Assembly (NCBI GenBank): GCA_037189845.1
Contig: JBBCIS010000008.1
Coordinates: forward strand, 186,001 to 250,000
Direction of reading: 5' to 3'
DNA from: JAMLHH01 sp037189845
GTDB lineage: Bacteria; Bacteroidota; Bacteroidia; Chitinophagales; JADIYW01
DNA: 64,000 nucleotides
A program made the translations under genes and the position numbers. A model generated the notes under the pieces. It made no database searches, was not told the DNA's origin, and saw only the letters and a program-made list of their open reading frames with translations. Below, in pieces: positions 8,318 to 16,343 of this stretch (positions are counted from its first letter, which is position 1; each line of letters starts with the position of its first letter).

Positions 8318-10270
8318 ATGAAGCTGTACAAACAGATACTCATCGGTGCATTTTCTGCAATATTGCTTGCGGGATGCACTACCAGCACTAAGATAAAATC
8401 CGGGACGGAAGCATTTCAGCTCAAAAGATATGCGACCTCCATACCCATGTTGCAAGCTGAATTTGAAAAAGCAAAAGATCAGAAATCTAAATCTGAAATT
8501 GCTAAAATGATTGCAAAGGCATACGATTTACAGAATAAATTCACCGAAGCTGAACCTTGGTATAAAATATATAAAGATAATTCCGTAGAGCAAGAGGCCT
8601 CGCTTGTGTACGCAAAATCTTTGATGAGAAATGAAAAGTATGCTGAAGCTAAAGAGTTACTGGAGCAGTATTTGAAAATTAATCGTCAGGACAGGAAATT
8701 TGTCGAACCTTTAATTCAGACATGTCAGCATGTATTGAAAGAAGGTGAAAATGATAAATCATTAGTGAAAATTACTCCATTGTCTGCCAATTCTGAGAAT
8801 GCAGATTTTGATGCGAATATTATAGGTGATGATATTATTTTTTCCTCTACAAGAACCACAGGAGATGGTCTGAAGGCTGACTGGAACAATGAAGGATATG
8901 CTACACTATGGAAAACCAATAAAAAAGGTGAGAAAACTGAAAAGTATAACACTTTTGATGAAAAATATCATGTAGCATCGTTGACAATGACTGCGGACGG
9001 CAATACAATTTATTTTACTCAGTGTGGTTCTGATGAAGTGGGTGTGACTGATTATTGTGCTATATACAGAGTAAAGAAAGATAATGATACCTGGACTGAA
9101 CCGGAGCGTATCTCCATGTTTGGCGATACCACTAATAATGGTCAGGCGCATATTTCTCCGGATGGAAAAATATTGTATTTCGCTTCTGATGCTCCATTTG
9201 GTTATGGAGGAAAGGATTTATATCTTTTAAATATTCAGAAAGACGGTACTTACGGAGAACCGCTTAATTTAGGTTCCCGTGTCAATACTGCTGACGATGA
9301 GATGTTTCCGTTTGTGACTGCTGATGGAAACTCTTTGTATTTTTCATCTAATAATGTAAACAGTTTTGGCGGATTGGATATTTTCAAAGCTACAAAAGTG
9401 GGTCGGTTGTTTACCAATCCCGAAAGATTACCTTATGGATTGAATACTGGAAGAGATGACTTTGCATTGGATTTATTTTCAGAAACACCTAAAGATACTA
9501 CGATCGCTTTTACCGGAATCATGTCCAGTAACAGAGCGGGTTCAGGAAGTGATGATCTATATCTGGTAGAATTGAAAAAATCCGTACCTAAAGCTTTGCC
9601 GCCTGCTATGCTGATTTTTGAAGGTACTGCTGTTGAAAATATTTATGCAGATACTTTGAATCCAAACAGTAAGATTTTAGGTCAGAAGCCGGTTCCTTAT
9701 CCTCAGGTAACATTGAGCGGTCAAAATATTTCTGCGGACCACGAAGGCTTTTTTACTTCACAGTTAGACAGTGGATTCGCATATCAGTTAGTAGTCAACA
9801 AAGAAGGTTATCTTTCTGTGAATCTGAATTTCAATACTTTGAATGTGAAATCATCTCCTGGTGACACCATCTATTTCAGACAAAAAGTAATATTGTCCAG
9901 GATCTACAGAGACGTAGAAATTGTTCTGGATAATATTTATTACGACTACGATAAATGGGATATCAGAGAAGATGCAAAACCTACATTGGACTCTTTGACG
10001 CAGATCCTGACGCAAAATCCTAAAATATCCATCGAGCTGGCATCTCATACGGATTGCAGAGGAAATGACGATTACAACTTAAATCTTTCTCAGAAACGCG
10101 CTGAAAGCGTAGTGAAATATTTGATTTCTAAAGGTATAGACAGTCAAAGGCTGACAGCTAAAGGTTATGGTGAATCTATGCTGATAGAAAAATGTGCCTG
10201 TGAATCCTGCACGGAAGACCAGCACCAGAAAAATCGTAGAACAACATTTAAAATCATTAAAATACAATAA
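8318..10270 (+). CDS. PorE-like lipoprotein: TPR, PD40 propeller, CRD and OmpA domain
   Basis: 650-aa outer-membrane lipoprotein. The ATG at 8318 gives a lipoprotein signal (lipobox LLAG-C); the longer frame from 8186 lacks one. Domain order: TPR-like repeats (about 25-150), PD40/WD40-like repeats (about 155-430, e.g. SPDGKILYFAS and LGSRVNTADDEMFPF), a carboxypeptidase-regulatory-like domain (about 435-530), and an OmpA peptidoglycan-binding domain (about 545-650, with ASHTDCRGNDDYN and LSQKRAESV). This is the architecture of PorE of the type IX secretion system. Bacteroidota carry several such paralogues, so PorE identity is likely but unproven. The stop overlaps the next start as TAATG. 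Confidence 0.8.
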   Translation: MKLYKQILIGAFSAILLAGCTTSTKIKSGTEAFQLKRYATSIPMLQAEFEKAKDQKSKSEIAKMIAKAYDLQNKFTEAEPWYKIYKDNSVEQEASLVYAKSLMRNEKYAEAKELLEQYLKINRQDRKFVEPLIQTCQHVLKEGENDKSLVKITPLSANSENADFDANIIGDDIIFSSTRTTGDGLKADWNNEGYATLWKTNKKGEKTEKYNTFDEKYHVASLTMTADGNTIYFTQCGSDEVGVTDYCAIYRVKKDNDTWTEPERISMFGDTTNNGQAHISPDGKILYFASDAPFGYGGKDLYLLNIQKDGTYGEPLNLGSRVNTADDEMFPFVTADGNSLYFSSNNVNSFGGLDIFKATKVGRLFTNPERLPYGLNTGRDDFALDLFSETPKDTTIAFTGIMSSNRAGSGSDDLYLVELKKSVPKALPPAMLIFEGTAVENIYADTLNPNSKILGQKPVPYPQVTLSGQNISADHEGFFTSQLDSGFAYQLVVNKEGYLSVNLNFNTLNVKSSPGDTIYFRQKVILSRIYRDVEIVLDNIYYDYDKWDIREDAKPTLDSLTQILTQNPKISIELASHTDCRGNDDYNLNLSQKRAESVVKYLISKGIDSQRLTAKGYGESMLIEKCACESCTEDQHQKNRRTTFKIIKIQ

Positions 10271-10722
10271 TGGCTGGCTCGCTTTGGAATATTTCGGATC
10301 AGAACGATTTACTGGAAAGATTAAAGCTTCTGAATAGTTCAAGCCCTCGCAAGTGGGGAACAATGGATGTGGGACAAATGCTTAGGCACATGGACATTGC
10401 CTATAAAAATGCAATGGGAGAGTTGCCGGTTTCAAAACATTGGCTGGAGTCTGTCGTGTCATTGGCTCCTGTCAGAAAGCTGATTATTTATGGAATTCCT
10501 TTTCAGAAGAATCTACCTACAGCACAGGAATACAAAATAAATGCTTCTATTGATTTTCGCGCAGCAAATAATGAGTTCCTGAATACATTTCAAAGAATTA
10601 CATCTTTTAAAGACACGACAACTTTCGGTGCTCATCCTATTTTCGGGAAATTGACTCAGGATGAATGGGGAGTTCTGTTATTCAAACATTTAGATCATCA
10701 TCTGAGACAGTTTGGAGTCTGA
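10270..10722 (+). CDS. DUF1569 (DinB-like) protein
   Basis: A 150-aa soluble protein of the DUF1569 family, related to the DinB/YfiT four-helix metal-binding fold. The pattern shows MLRHMDIAYKNAMGEL near residue 38-52 and the C-terminal GVLLFKHLDHHLRQFGV, the usual His positions of the fold. Biochemical function is unknown; relatives include thiol-dependent metalloenzymes. It starts one base inside the stop of the PorE-like gene (TAATG), so translation is probably coupled although the roles look unrelated. Confidence 0.8.
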   Translation: MAGSLWNISDQNDLLERLKLLNSSSPRKWGTMDVGQMLRHMDIAYKNAMGELPVSKHWLESVVSLAPVRKLIIYGIPFQKNLPTAQEYKINASIDFRAANNEFLNTFQRITSFKDTTTFGAHPIFGKLTQDEWGVLLFKHLDHHLRQFGV

Positions 10723-10776
10723 TTAAAAATCTGAACATTTCTAACCAGCCAATTATTCTGATAAATTGAGCTTTCT

Positions 10777-10800
10777 GTTTTTGAAAAAATCTTCAAAAAC
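10777..10800. repeat. Perfect AT-rich inverted repeat upstream of purM
   Basis: GTTTTTGAA (10777-10785) and TTCAAAAAC (10792-10800) form a perfect 9-bp stem with a 6-base loop between the DUF1569 gene and purM. There is no U-tract after it, so a factor-binding site or weak terminator is as likely as anything else. Confidence 0.35.
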
Positions 10801-10870
10801 TAAGAAAAGTGCACGGCTGCCCGGATAATTTCTACAGTTGATTCCGTACACTTTCTTACCTTTACAGCCC

Positions 10871-12049
10871 ATGAGCTCTGATTCTAAACGTTACGATCAA
10901 AGAGGTGTCTCTGCCACTAAAGACGAAGTCCATGCTGCTATCAAAAAAGTAGATCAGGGACTGTTTCCGAATGCATTTTGTAAGTTATACCCTGATTTTT
11001 TAGGACAGGATGCTGAATGGTGCAATATTATTCATGCAGATGGTGCTGGTACTAAATCAGTACTGGCGTATATGTATTGGAAGGAGACCGGTGATATCAG
11101 CGTCTGGAAAGGCATTGCGCAAGATGCGATCGTCATGAATACAGACGATTTGATCTGCGTAGGAGCTACTACTAATTTTCTGATGAGCTCTATTATCAAC
11201 AGGAATAAGCATCTCATTCCCGGTGAGGTGATTAAGGCTTTGATTGAAGGCTCTCAGGAAGTAGCTGACACTTTGAGAGATCACGGAGTAGAAGTTCACC
11301 TGATGGGTGGCGAGACAGCTGATGTCGGAGATGCTATGCGTACGATAATGGTGGACGCAGTCATGACAGCTCGTATGCGTCGCAAAGATGTGATTACTAA
11401 TGATGAAATCCGTCCCGGAGATGTTATAGTCGGTTTTGCTTCTTATGGACAGACAACTTATGAATCTCAGTATAATGGCGGAATGGGGAGCAATGGATTG
11501 ACTTCCGCACGCCATGATGTTTTTTCAAAAGTGTATGCAGAGAAATATCCCGAATGTTTTGATCCGTCTACACCGTCGGATTTGGTGTACTGTGGTACAA
11601 AGCTATTGACAGATGCTGTAGAAGGTTCTCCTTTGGATGCAGGGAAATTAGTGCTTTCTCCAACCCGTACATATGCACCATTGGTCAAAAAGTGGCTGGA
11701 ACTGGGATTGAAAGATCAATTGCATGGATTGATACATTGTTCAGGGGGAGCCCAGACAAAAATTTTACACTATGTGCATGGATTGCATATTGTGAAAGAT
11801 AATTTATTGCCGGTACCACCTTTATTCAAAATGATACAGGAAGAATCCGGTACTGACTGGAAAGAGATGTATCAGGTATTTAATATGGGACATCGTTTAG
11901 AAGCCTATGTACCGGAAACCATCGCTCAGGAGTTGATAGATATTGCAAAATCTTTTGATATAGATGCTCAGATAGTCGGTAGAGTGGAAGCTACAGAACA
12001 AAAGCAGGTGACAATTCACAGCCCGTTTGGTACATATGAATACAAGTGA
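10871..12049 (+). CDS. purM: PurM, AIR synthase
   Basis: Phosphoribosylformylglycinamidine cyclo-ligase, purine synthesis step 5 (FGAM + ATP to AIR). The 392-aa protein has the PurM/ThiL fold: IHADGAGTKSVLAY (ATP-binding glycine loop), DAIVMNTDDLICVGA, HLMGGETADVGD, and in the C-terminal lobe HCSGGAQTKI and FNMGHRLEAYV. The ATG at 10871 is preferred to an in-frame TTG at 10838, because the extra residues lie over a TACCTTTA promoter-like box (10857-10864). It is somewhat longer than E. coli PurM (about 345 aa), as in many Bacteroidota. It is monocistronic as far as can be seen. Confidence 0.93.
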   Translation: MSSDSKRYDQRGVSATKDEVHAAIKKVDQGLFPNAFCKLYPDFLGQDAEWCNIIHADGAGTKSVLAYMYWKETGDISVWKGIAQDAIVMNTDDLICVGATTNFLMSSIINRNKHLIPGEVIKALIEGSQEVADTLRDHGVEVHLMGGETADVGDAMRTIMVDAVMTARMRRKDVITNDEIRPGDVIVGFASYGQTTYESQYNGGMGSNGLTSARHDVFSKVYAEKYPECFDPSTPSDLVYCGTKLLTDAVEGSPLDAGKLVLSPTRTYAPLVKKWLELGLKDQLHGLIHCSGGAQTKILHYVHGLHIVKDNLLPVPPLFKMIQEESGTDWKEMYQVFNMGHRLEAYVPETIAQELIDIAKSFDIDAQIVGRVEATEQKQVTIHSPFGTYEYK

Positions 12050-12201
12050 TTTTTAGGAAATTGAATTGCTCTTGGCTTTGTAATTCATTTGGAAAAATGT
12101 CCTTTTGTTATTGATCTCCCCAAATATAATGGGCGGTTAATCCCTGAAATTGTAGATTTTTTTATCGCGAATAGACAAGTATTCAATTCTTGCGTAAATT
12201 G

Positions 12202-13722
12202 ATGCCAATGGTCAATCTGAAAGGAATTGCGATTAGAGAATTCATGAAATGGCGTGTGAGCCGGGTTCGGGATTTTGCATCCAATGCATTGGAACATCAG
12301 AATTCGCTGATATTATCTTTAATTAAAGCGGCTGCTCATACTGATATTGGTAAGTATTATGGTTTTCAGTTTGTTAATAGTTACCAGGAGTTTAAAAATG
12401 CCATTCCTGTAATGGAGTATGATGACCTGAAGCCATTTTTTGAACGGACATTACATGGAGAGCAAAATGTTTTCTGGCCGGAAAAAATCAATTGGTTTGC
12501 CAAATCCAGCGGGACAACAGCTGATAAAAGTAAATTTATACCTGTATCAAAGTCTACGTTGGATACAGCTCACTATAAAGGAGCTTTTGATGTGATGTCT
12601 CAGTTTTGTCATAACAAACCGAAGACAAATGTTTTTAACGGGAAAACACTGGTCGTAAGTGGTAGTCAAAAGCAGTCAGAAATCAACTCATCTGTAAGAA
12701 TCGGAGACATTTCAGCTGTCATGGTATATAATCAGCCCACATTAGCTGATTTTTTGAGAACCCCTCCGAAAGAAATCAGTCTGAAAGAAGATTTTGAAGA
12801 AAAGCTTTCCATCGTTGCTCAAAAAAGTATTCTGGAGAATGTTACAGGGATAGCCGGAGTTCCCACCTGGAATATAGTTTTGTTACAGCAAATATTAGCA
12901 GAAACAGGGAAGGACCATATAGGGCAGATATGGCCGGAAATGGAGCTGTATATTCATGGCGGAGTCAACTTTGAGCCTCATCGCGCTATGTTTGAGCAAT
13001 TAGTACCCTTGAGAAATATGGAATATTTACAGGTATATAATGCTTCCGAAGGTTTTTTTGCATTTCAGGACAGGCTGGGAGTAGATGATATGTTACTGGC
13101 TACCAATCACGGGATATTTTATGAGTTTATACCGCTTGAACAGGTTTATGCGAAGAATCCTGAGGTTTATTCACTGGATGAGGTAGAAACAGGAAAACCG
13201 TATGCCATTGTGATTACGACCAATTCAGGCCTGTGGAGATATCAGATAGGAGATACAGTCCAGTTTACATCGACAAGGCCATACCGCATCAGAGTAACCG
13301 GAAGAACAAAATTTTTCATCAATGCATTTGGCGAAGAGCTGATGGCTGAAAATGCAGATATGGCCATTCAGATAGCTTCAGAAGCTACAAATTCAATTGT
13401 GAAATACTACACTGCCGGGCCAAAATATTTTGATGAATCAGGAAAAGGTACACATGAATGGATAATTGAGTTTGAGCGCAAACCAGAGAATCAGAAAATG
13501 TTCATAGAAACTCTGGACAATGCTTTAAGGGCTGTTAATTCAGATTATGAAGCAAAACGACAAAAGGATCTAGCACTACGTAGCCCAATCGTACATTTTG
13601 CACCTGAAAATCTGTTTTATAATTGGCTGAAATCTAAAAATAAAATCGGAGCACAGACAAAAGTACCCAAATTGAGTAATGACCGTAAATTATTGGAAGA
13701 ATTGCTGAAGATGATGAGCTGA
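12202..13722 (+). CDS. GH3-family acyl-adenylate/amide synthetase
   Basis: 506-aa member of the GH3 superfamily of ANL-type adenylating enzymes, known in plants for conjugating amino acids to jasmonate and auxin. Motifs: the ATP-binding WFAKSSGTTADKSKFIPVS (about 100-118), YNASEGFFAFQ (motif 2, about 280), and the hinge SGLWRYQIGDTVQF followed by RIRVTGRTKFFINAFGEEL. The acid and amine partners in bacteria are unknown. The ATG at 12202 is chosen over a TTG at 12190; another ATG at 12208 is possible. It ends 2 bp from the convergent RES gene. Family call firm. Confidence 0.88.
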   Translation: MPMVNLKGIAIREFMKWRVSRVRDFASNALEHQNSLILSLIKAAAHTDIGKYYGFQFVNSYQEFKNAIPVMEYDDLKPFFERTLHGEQNVFWPEKINWFAKSSGTTADKSKFIPVSKSTLDTAHYKGAFDVMSQFCHNKPKTNVFNGKTLVVSGSQKQSEINSSVRIGDISAVMVYNQPTLADFLRTPPKEISLKEDFEEKLSIVAQKSILENVTGIAGVPTWNIVLLQQILAETGKDHIGQIWPEMELYIHGGVNFEPHRAMFEQLVPLRNMEYLQVYNASEGFFAFQDRLGVDDMLLATNHGIFYEFIPLEQVYAKNPEVYSLDEVETGKPYAIVITTNSGLWRYQIGDTVQFTSTRPYRIRVTGRTKFFINAFGEELMAENADMAIQIASEATNSIVKYYTAGPKYFDESGKGTHEWIIEFERKPENQKMFIETLDNALRAVNSDYEAKRQKDLALRSPIVHFAPENLFYNWLKSKNKIGAQTKVPKLSNDRKLLEELLKMMS

Positions 13723-13724
13723 CC

Positions 13725-14192
13725 TTAGATTTTCCATCTTTTATCAAAAGCCATCTTTTCTGAAGAAACAATCGTAACTTTTTTTGCATCAGGATGTGAT
13801 GGATTGATAAGAAAATTAAATTCCTGGGAAATAATGGCGCTGGGTACTTTTAATACTGCCGCAAATTCCTGATAAACAAAATCATCTCCGATATATTGTG
13901 TTGTAACAGAAGGCGGTTTAGCATCCCAGTCAAATGGTAAATCTTCCGGTGAAATTTCCGCTATTTCTATATCATCAGGAATATCTATCTCCACAAAATA
14001 TCTGTCTGTAGGCAGATCTTCACTCCAGTCCAGGTGTACACTTACTTCCAGCATCGCCAGAGATCTGCTGGCAGCTGTATAGACGAGATGAGTATGTTTA
14101 CTATTCCATCTGAATCCATTACTCATGGAAGCACCTATGCCGAGCATGGTCGTTGAAAGATATTTCTTTCTTTCAATCCGGAATACTCTCAT
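13725..14192 (-). CDS. RES-domain toxin (NAD-consuming, ParT-like)
   Basis: 155-aa toxin of the RES family. Characterised members degrade NAD+ or ADP-ribosylate a metabolic enzyme, arresting growth. RES signatures are FRIERKKY (Arg near residue 6), LVYTAASRSLAMLEVSVHL (the conserved Tyr and Glu) and the C-terminal NPSHPDAKKVTIVSSEKMAFDKRW. The gene is intact and of normal length. It is cotranscribed with, and overlaps by one base (TAATG), its Xre-type antitoxin at 14192-14689. The antitoxin-first order is standard for these pairs. Confidence 0.87.
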   Translation of the reverse strand: MRVFRIERKKYLSTTMLGIGASMSNGFRWNSKHTHLVYTAASRSLAMLEVSVHLDWSEDLPTDRYFVEIDIPDDIEIAEISPEDLPFDWDAKPPSVTTQYIGDDFVYQEFAAVLKVPSAIISQEFNFLINPSHPDAKKVTIVSSEKMAFDKRWKI

Positions 14193-14689
14193 TAAGCAAA
14201 ATTTCCGTATTCAATGCGGTGAAGTGCATTTTTGACTTCCTGAATCCCGGTCATTGAATCCAGTAAGCTATCAGGAGTAATTCCGCCGAGTGATATATTG
14301 GATTTTTTGAGCCATCTGTGGAATTTTTCTGACTCATGATGGAAAACATACAAGCCATAGTCTATCAATTCTGATATGGTAAGAATCAGCTCACTGTCAC
14401 GGCTATTGAGCAGTGCATGCTCGCGAAGCTTTTTGTTGTAGGTGGTCTGTGGTAAATCCAGTATATCTAGTACATCTTTGATAGGGTAGTGCATTCTTTG
14501 ACCGACTATTTCTATGGATTGGTAGGGGATACCTTCACGTAGTATCCTGACTTTGTCCATGTCAGAATTCCATGAATATGATTTTTCTCCGGCATCAAAC
14601 GTAGTATAGAAATTACTTTCTGGAATGACGTATGGCTTGGGTGTGTTTTTGTCAGGAATGAATTTTTTGTATGTGGTGGTATTTTGCAT
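14192..14689 (-). CDS. Xre/MbcA/ParS-type antitoxin (DUF2384)
   Basis: 165-aa antitoxin. The C-terminal ParS/MbcA toxin-binding domain (DUF2384) is recognised from RDSELILTISELIDYGLYVF, KFHRWLKKSNISLGGITPDSLLDS and the final helix ALHRIEYGNFA, which enters the RES active site in known structures. The middle (PYQSIEIVGQRMHYPIKDVLDILDLPQTTYNKK) is an Xre-like helix-turn-helix for operator binding. The first 50 residues are a low-similarity extension. It should neutralise the RES toxin and repress the operon. No clear operator palindrome was seen upstream. Confidence 0.87.
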   Translation of the reverse strand: MQNTTTYKKFIPDKNTPKPYVIPESNFYTTFDAGEKSYSWNSDMDKVRILREGIPYQSIEIVGQRMHYPIKDVLDILDLPQTTYNKKLREHALLNSRDSELILTISELIDYGLYVFHHESEKFHRWLKKSNISLGGITPDSLLDSMTGIQEVKNALHRIEYGNFA

Positions 14690-14791
14690 GGCTACAGTAT
14701 AATTGCTTCTAATTTACAGCATATTTACTGGTTTTGTTTTATTTTCTCTGATTTTAACATTTCTCTTTACGTTTTTAAGTGATGAATGATA

Positions 14792-15430
14792 TTATTTTGA
14801 GCTGAACGACTGAATCAGGATATATTCTCCGGGTTTGGTATATGGCAGTATCGAAATTCCTATATGAGTGAACCTGGGGTTTAATATGGTTTTGCGATGC
14901 CCTAAATCTTTGATGCCATTATCTATTAACAGGCTCATAAATGCATCCAGAGCATTTTCATAATGATAGGAACAATTTTCAGCATAGGATAGATATTTCA
15001 TTTTATTTTTTACAATGGACACTCTTTGTTCGATATTCTGATGTCCATATTTTCCCGTGCGTTTTCCGAATTCAGCATGAGATAATGCGAGCTCGTTCAG
15101 TGTCTTATGAACCTGTAAAGGATTTTTTATAGGGACGGCTTTCAACAGGTCTTTTTTCAGGGAAATAACATAAGTATTGTTGCTGGTGTATAAAGAAGAG
15201 CTTTTGGTGTAAGCTGTTAACATTTCAGCAAATTCTTTTGGAGCCATTCTTGCAAGATTTGTCCACATCAATACCTCTTTCTCCATTGGTGAAAATTTCT
15301 GCAGACCACTTGTATCTGATGCTGTTTCAAGGATATTAGCCGGGAAAAATTTAAAATAATCTTTTGTTTCATTTGAATAAGAATAAAATGAAAACAATAT
15401 CAGAAAAGTAAGTACGGAAAGATATTTCAT
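14792..15430 (-). CDS. Exported CAP-domain protein (second of a tandem pair)
   Basis: 212 aa with an N-terminal signal segment (1-19) and a CAP/SCP-like domain. Diagnostic motifs are LWTNLARMAPKEFAEML, ALSHAEFGKRTGKYGHQN (metal-ligand His residues), YAENCSY and IKDLGHRKTILNPRFTHIGI. Bacterial CAP proteins are secreted and often of unknown activity. It is a clear paralogue of the upstream gene at 15437 and starts 6 bp after that gene's stop, so they form an operon born of tandem duplication. Function is open. Confidence 0.8.
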   Translation of the reverse strand: MKYLSVLTFLILFSFYSYSNETKDYFKFFPANILETASDTSGLQKFSPMEKEVLMWTNLARMAPKEFAEMLTAYTKSSSLYTSNNTYVISLKKDLLKAVPIKNPLQVHKTLNELALSHAEFGKRTGKYGHQNIEQRVSIVKNKMKYLSYAENCSYHYENALDAFMSLLIDNGIKDLGHRKTILNPRFTHIGISILPYTKPGEYILIQSFSSK

Positions 15431-15436
15431 TTATAA

Positions 15437-16273
15437 TTACCTGGCTGATTTTAGCTTTTGTGCCTGTTGTAAATATTGCTGATATTCTTTTGGTGTGTAA
15501 TATTTTGAGGTGTCTACCAGCACATATTTGCCGTTAACATACATTCTCTTTACTGTAGAAGGCAAAGCCGGAGCTTCAGGTTTGGGTGTATATGCAATTG
15601 GTGGGGTGATTGTTTCCACCGGAGTATATTCTTCAATTTTAGATGATTTCCCGAATTGCTGAACCAGCACCTTTCTGTTGGCATTATAAAAGGGCATGAC
15701 TGACACACCTATTTGATTATAGCCGTTGCTGAGAATGATTTTTCTATGACCTAAATCTTCTACATTTTCATCTACGAGTAAATTGATCACTGCATGCAGG
15801 GCATCAGTAATACCGTATACGCAGTTTTCGCTATAGCTGCTATAATCGTTTTTGAATGCAATCTTTGCTCTGCTTTCAAAATTATCGTGTCCCATTCTTT
15901 TGGTCTGCTGGCTGAATTCAGCATGTGAGCTTGCATTTTTATTGAGAAGGCCGGCCGTATACAACGGAGGCAACGAAACCGATTTTTTGAGGTCGATTAA
16001 CAATGATTGGACATAAGGATTACTCAGCTGAAATTCATTGCCTCTTTGTATATACACTATCAGCATTTTGGCAAAGTTCTGTGGTTCGGTTCGTGCCAGA
16101 TTGGTCCATAGAATTGCTTCCTTTTCCTCTTCTGATAATTTCGGATAATCTTTAGCTGTATTAGATATCTGAACAGCAGCCGGTGAGAAAAAAGAAAGGT
16201 AAGAACTATTGCTGCTTGCATATGTATTTACAACAACAACCATAGTAATGACGAAAAAGATAATCCTGCTCAT
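15437..16273 (-). CDS. Exported CAP-domain protein with C-terminal extension
   Basis: 278 aa from the ATG at 16273, with a signal peptide. A TTG start at 16294 adding 7 basic residues is also possible. The CAP domain shows LWTNLARTEPQNFAKML, SSHAEFSQQTKRMGHDN, YSENCVYG and VEDLGHRKIILSNGYNQIGV. Unlike its downstream paralogue it carries a Pro-rich linker (PPIAYTPKPEAPALP) and a tail, KRMYVNGKYVLVDTSKYY, ending in a Gln-rich helix. It is the first gene of the pair. Partners and function are unknown. Confidence 0.8.
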   Translation of the reverse strand: MSRIIFFVITMVVVVNTYASSNSSYLSFFSPAAVQISNTAKDYPKLSEEEKEAILWTNLARTEPQNFAKMLIVYIQRGNEFQLSNPYVQSLLIDLKKSVSLPPLYTAGLLNKNASSHAEFSQQTKRMGHDNFESRAKIAFKNDYSSYSENCVYGITDALHAVINLLVDENVEDLGHRKIILSNGYNQIGVSVMPFYNANRKVLVQQFGKSSKIEEYTPVETITPPIAYTPKPEAPALPSTVKRMYVNGKYVLVDTSKYYTPKEYQQYLQQAQKLKSAR

Positions 16274-16343
16274 TTGAGTGAATAAACGTTTCAAGTTTAA
16301 AATTCTTATGTGGATTTATTCAATCTGAGTGCCAATATTCAAA

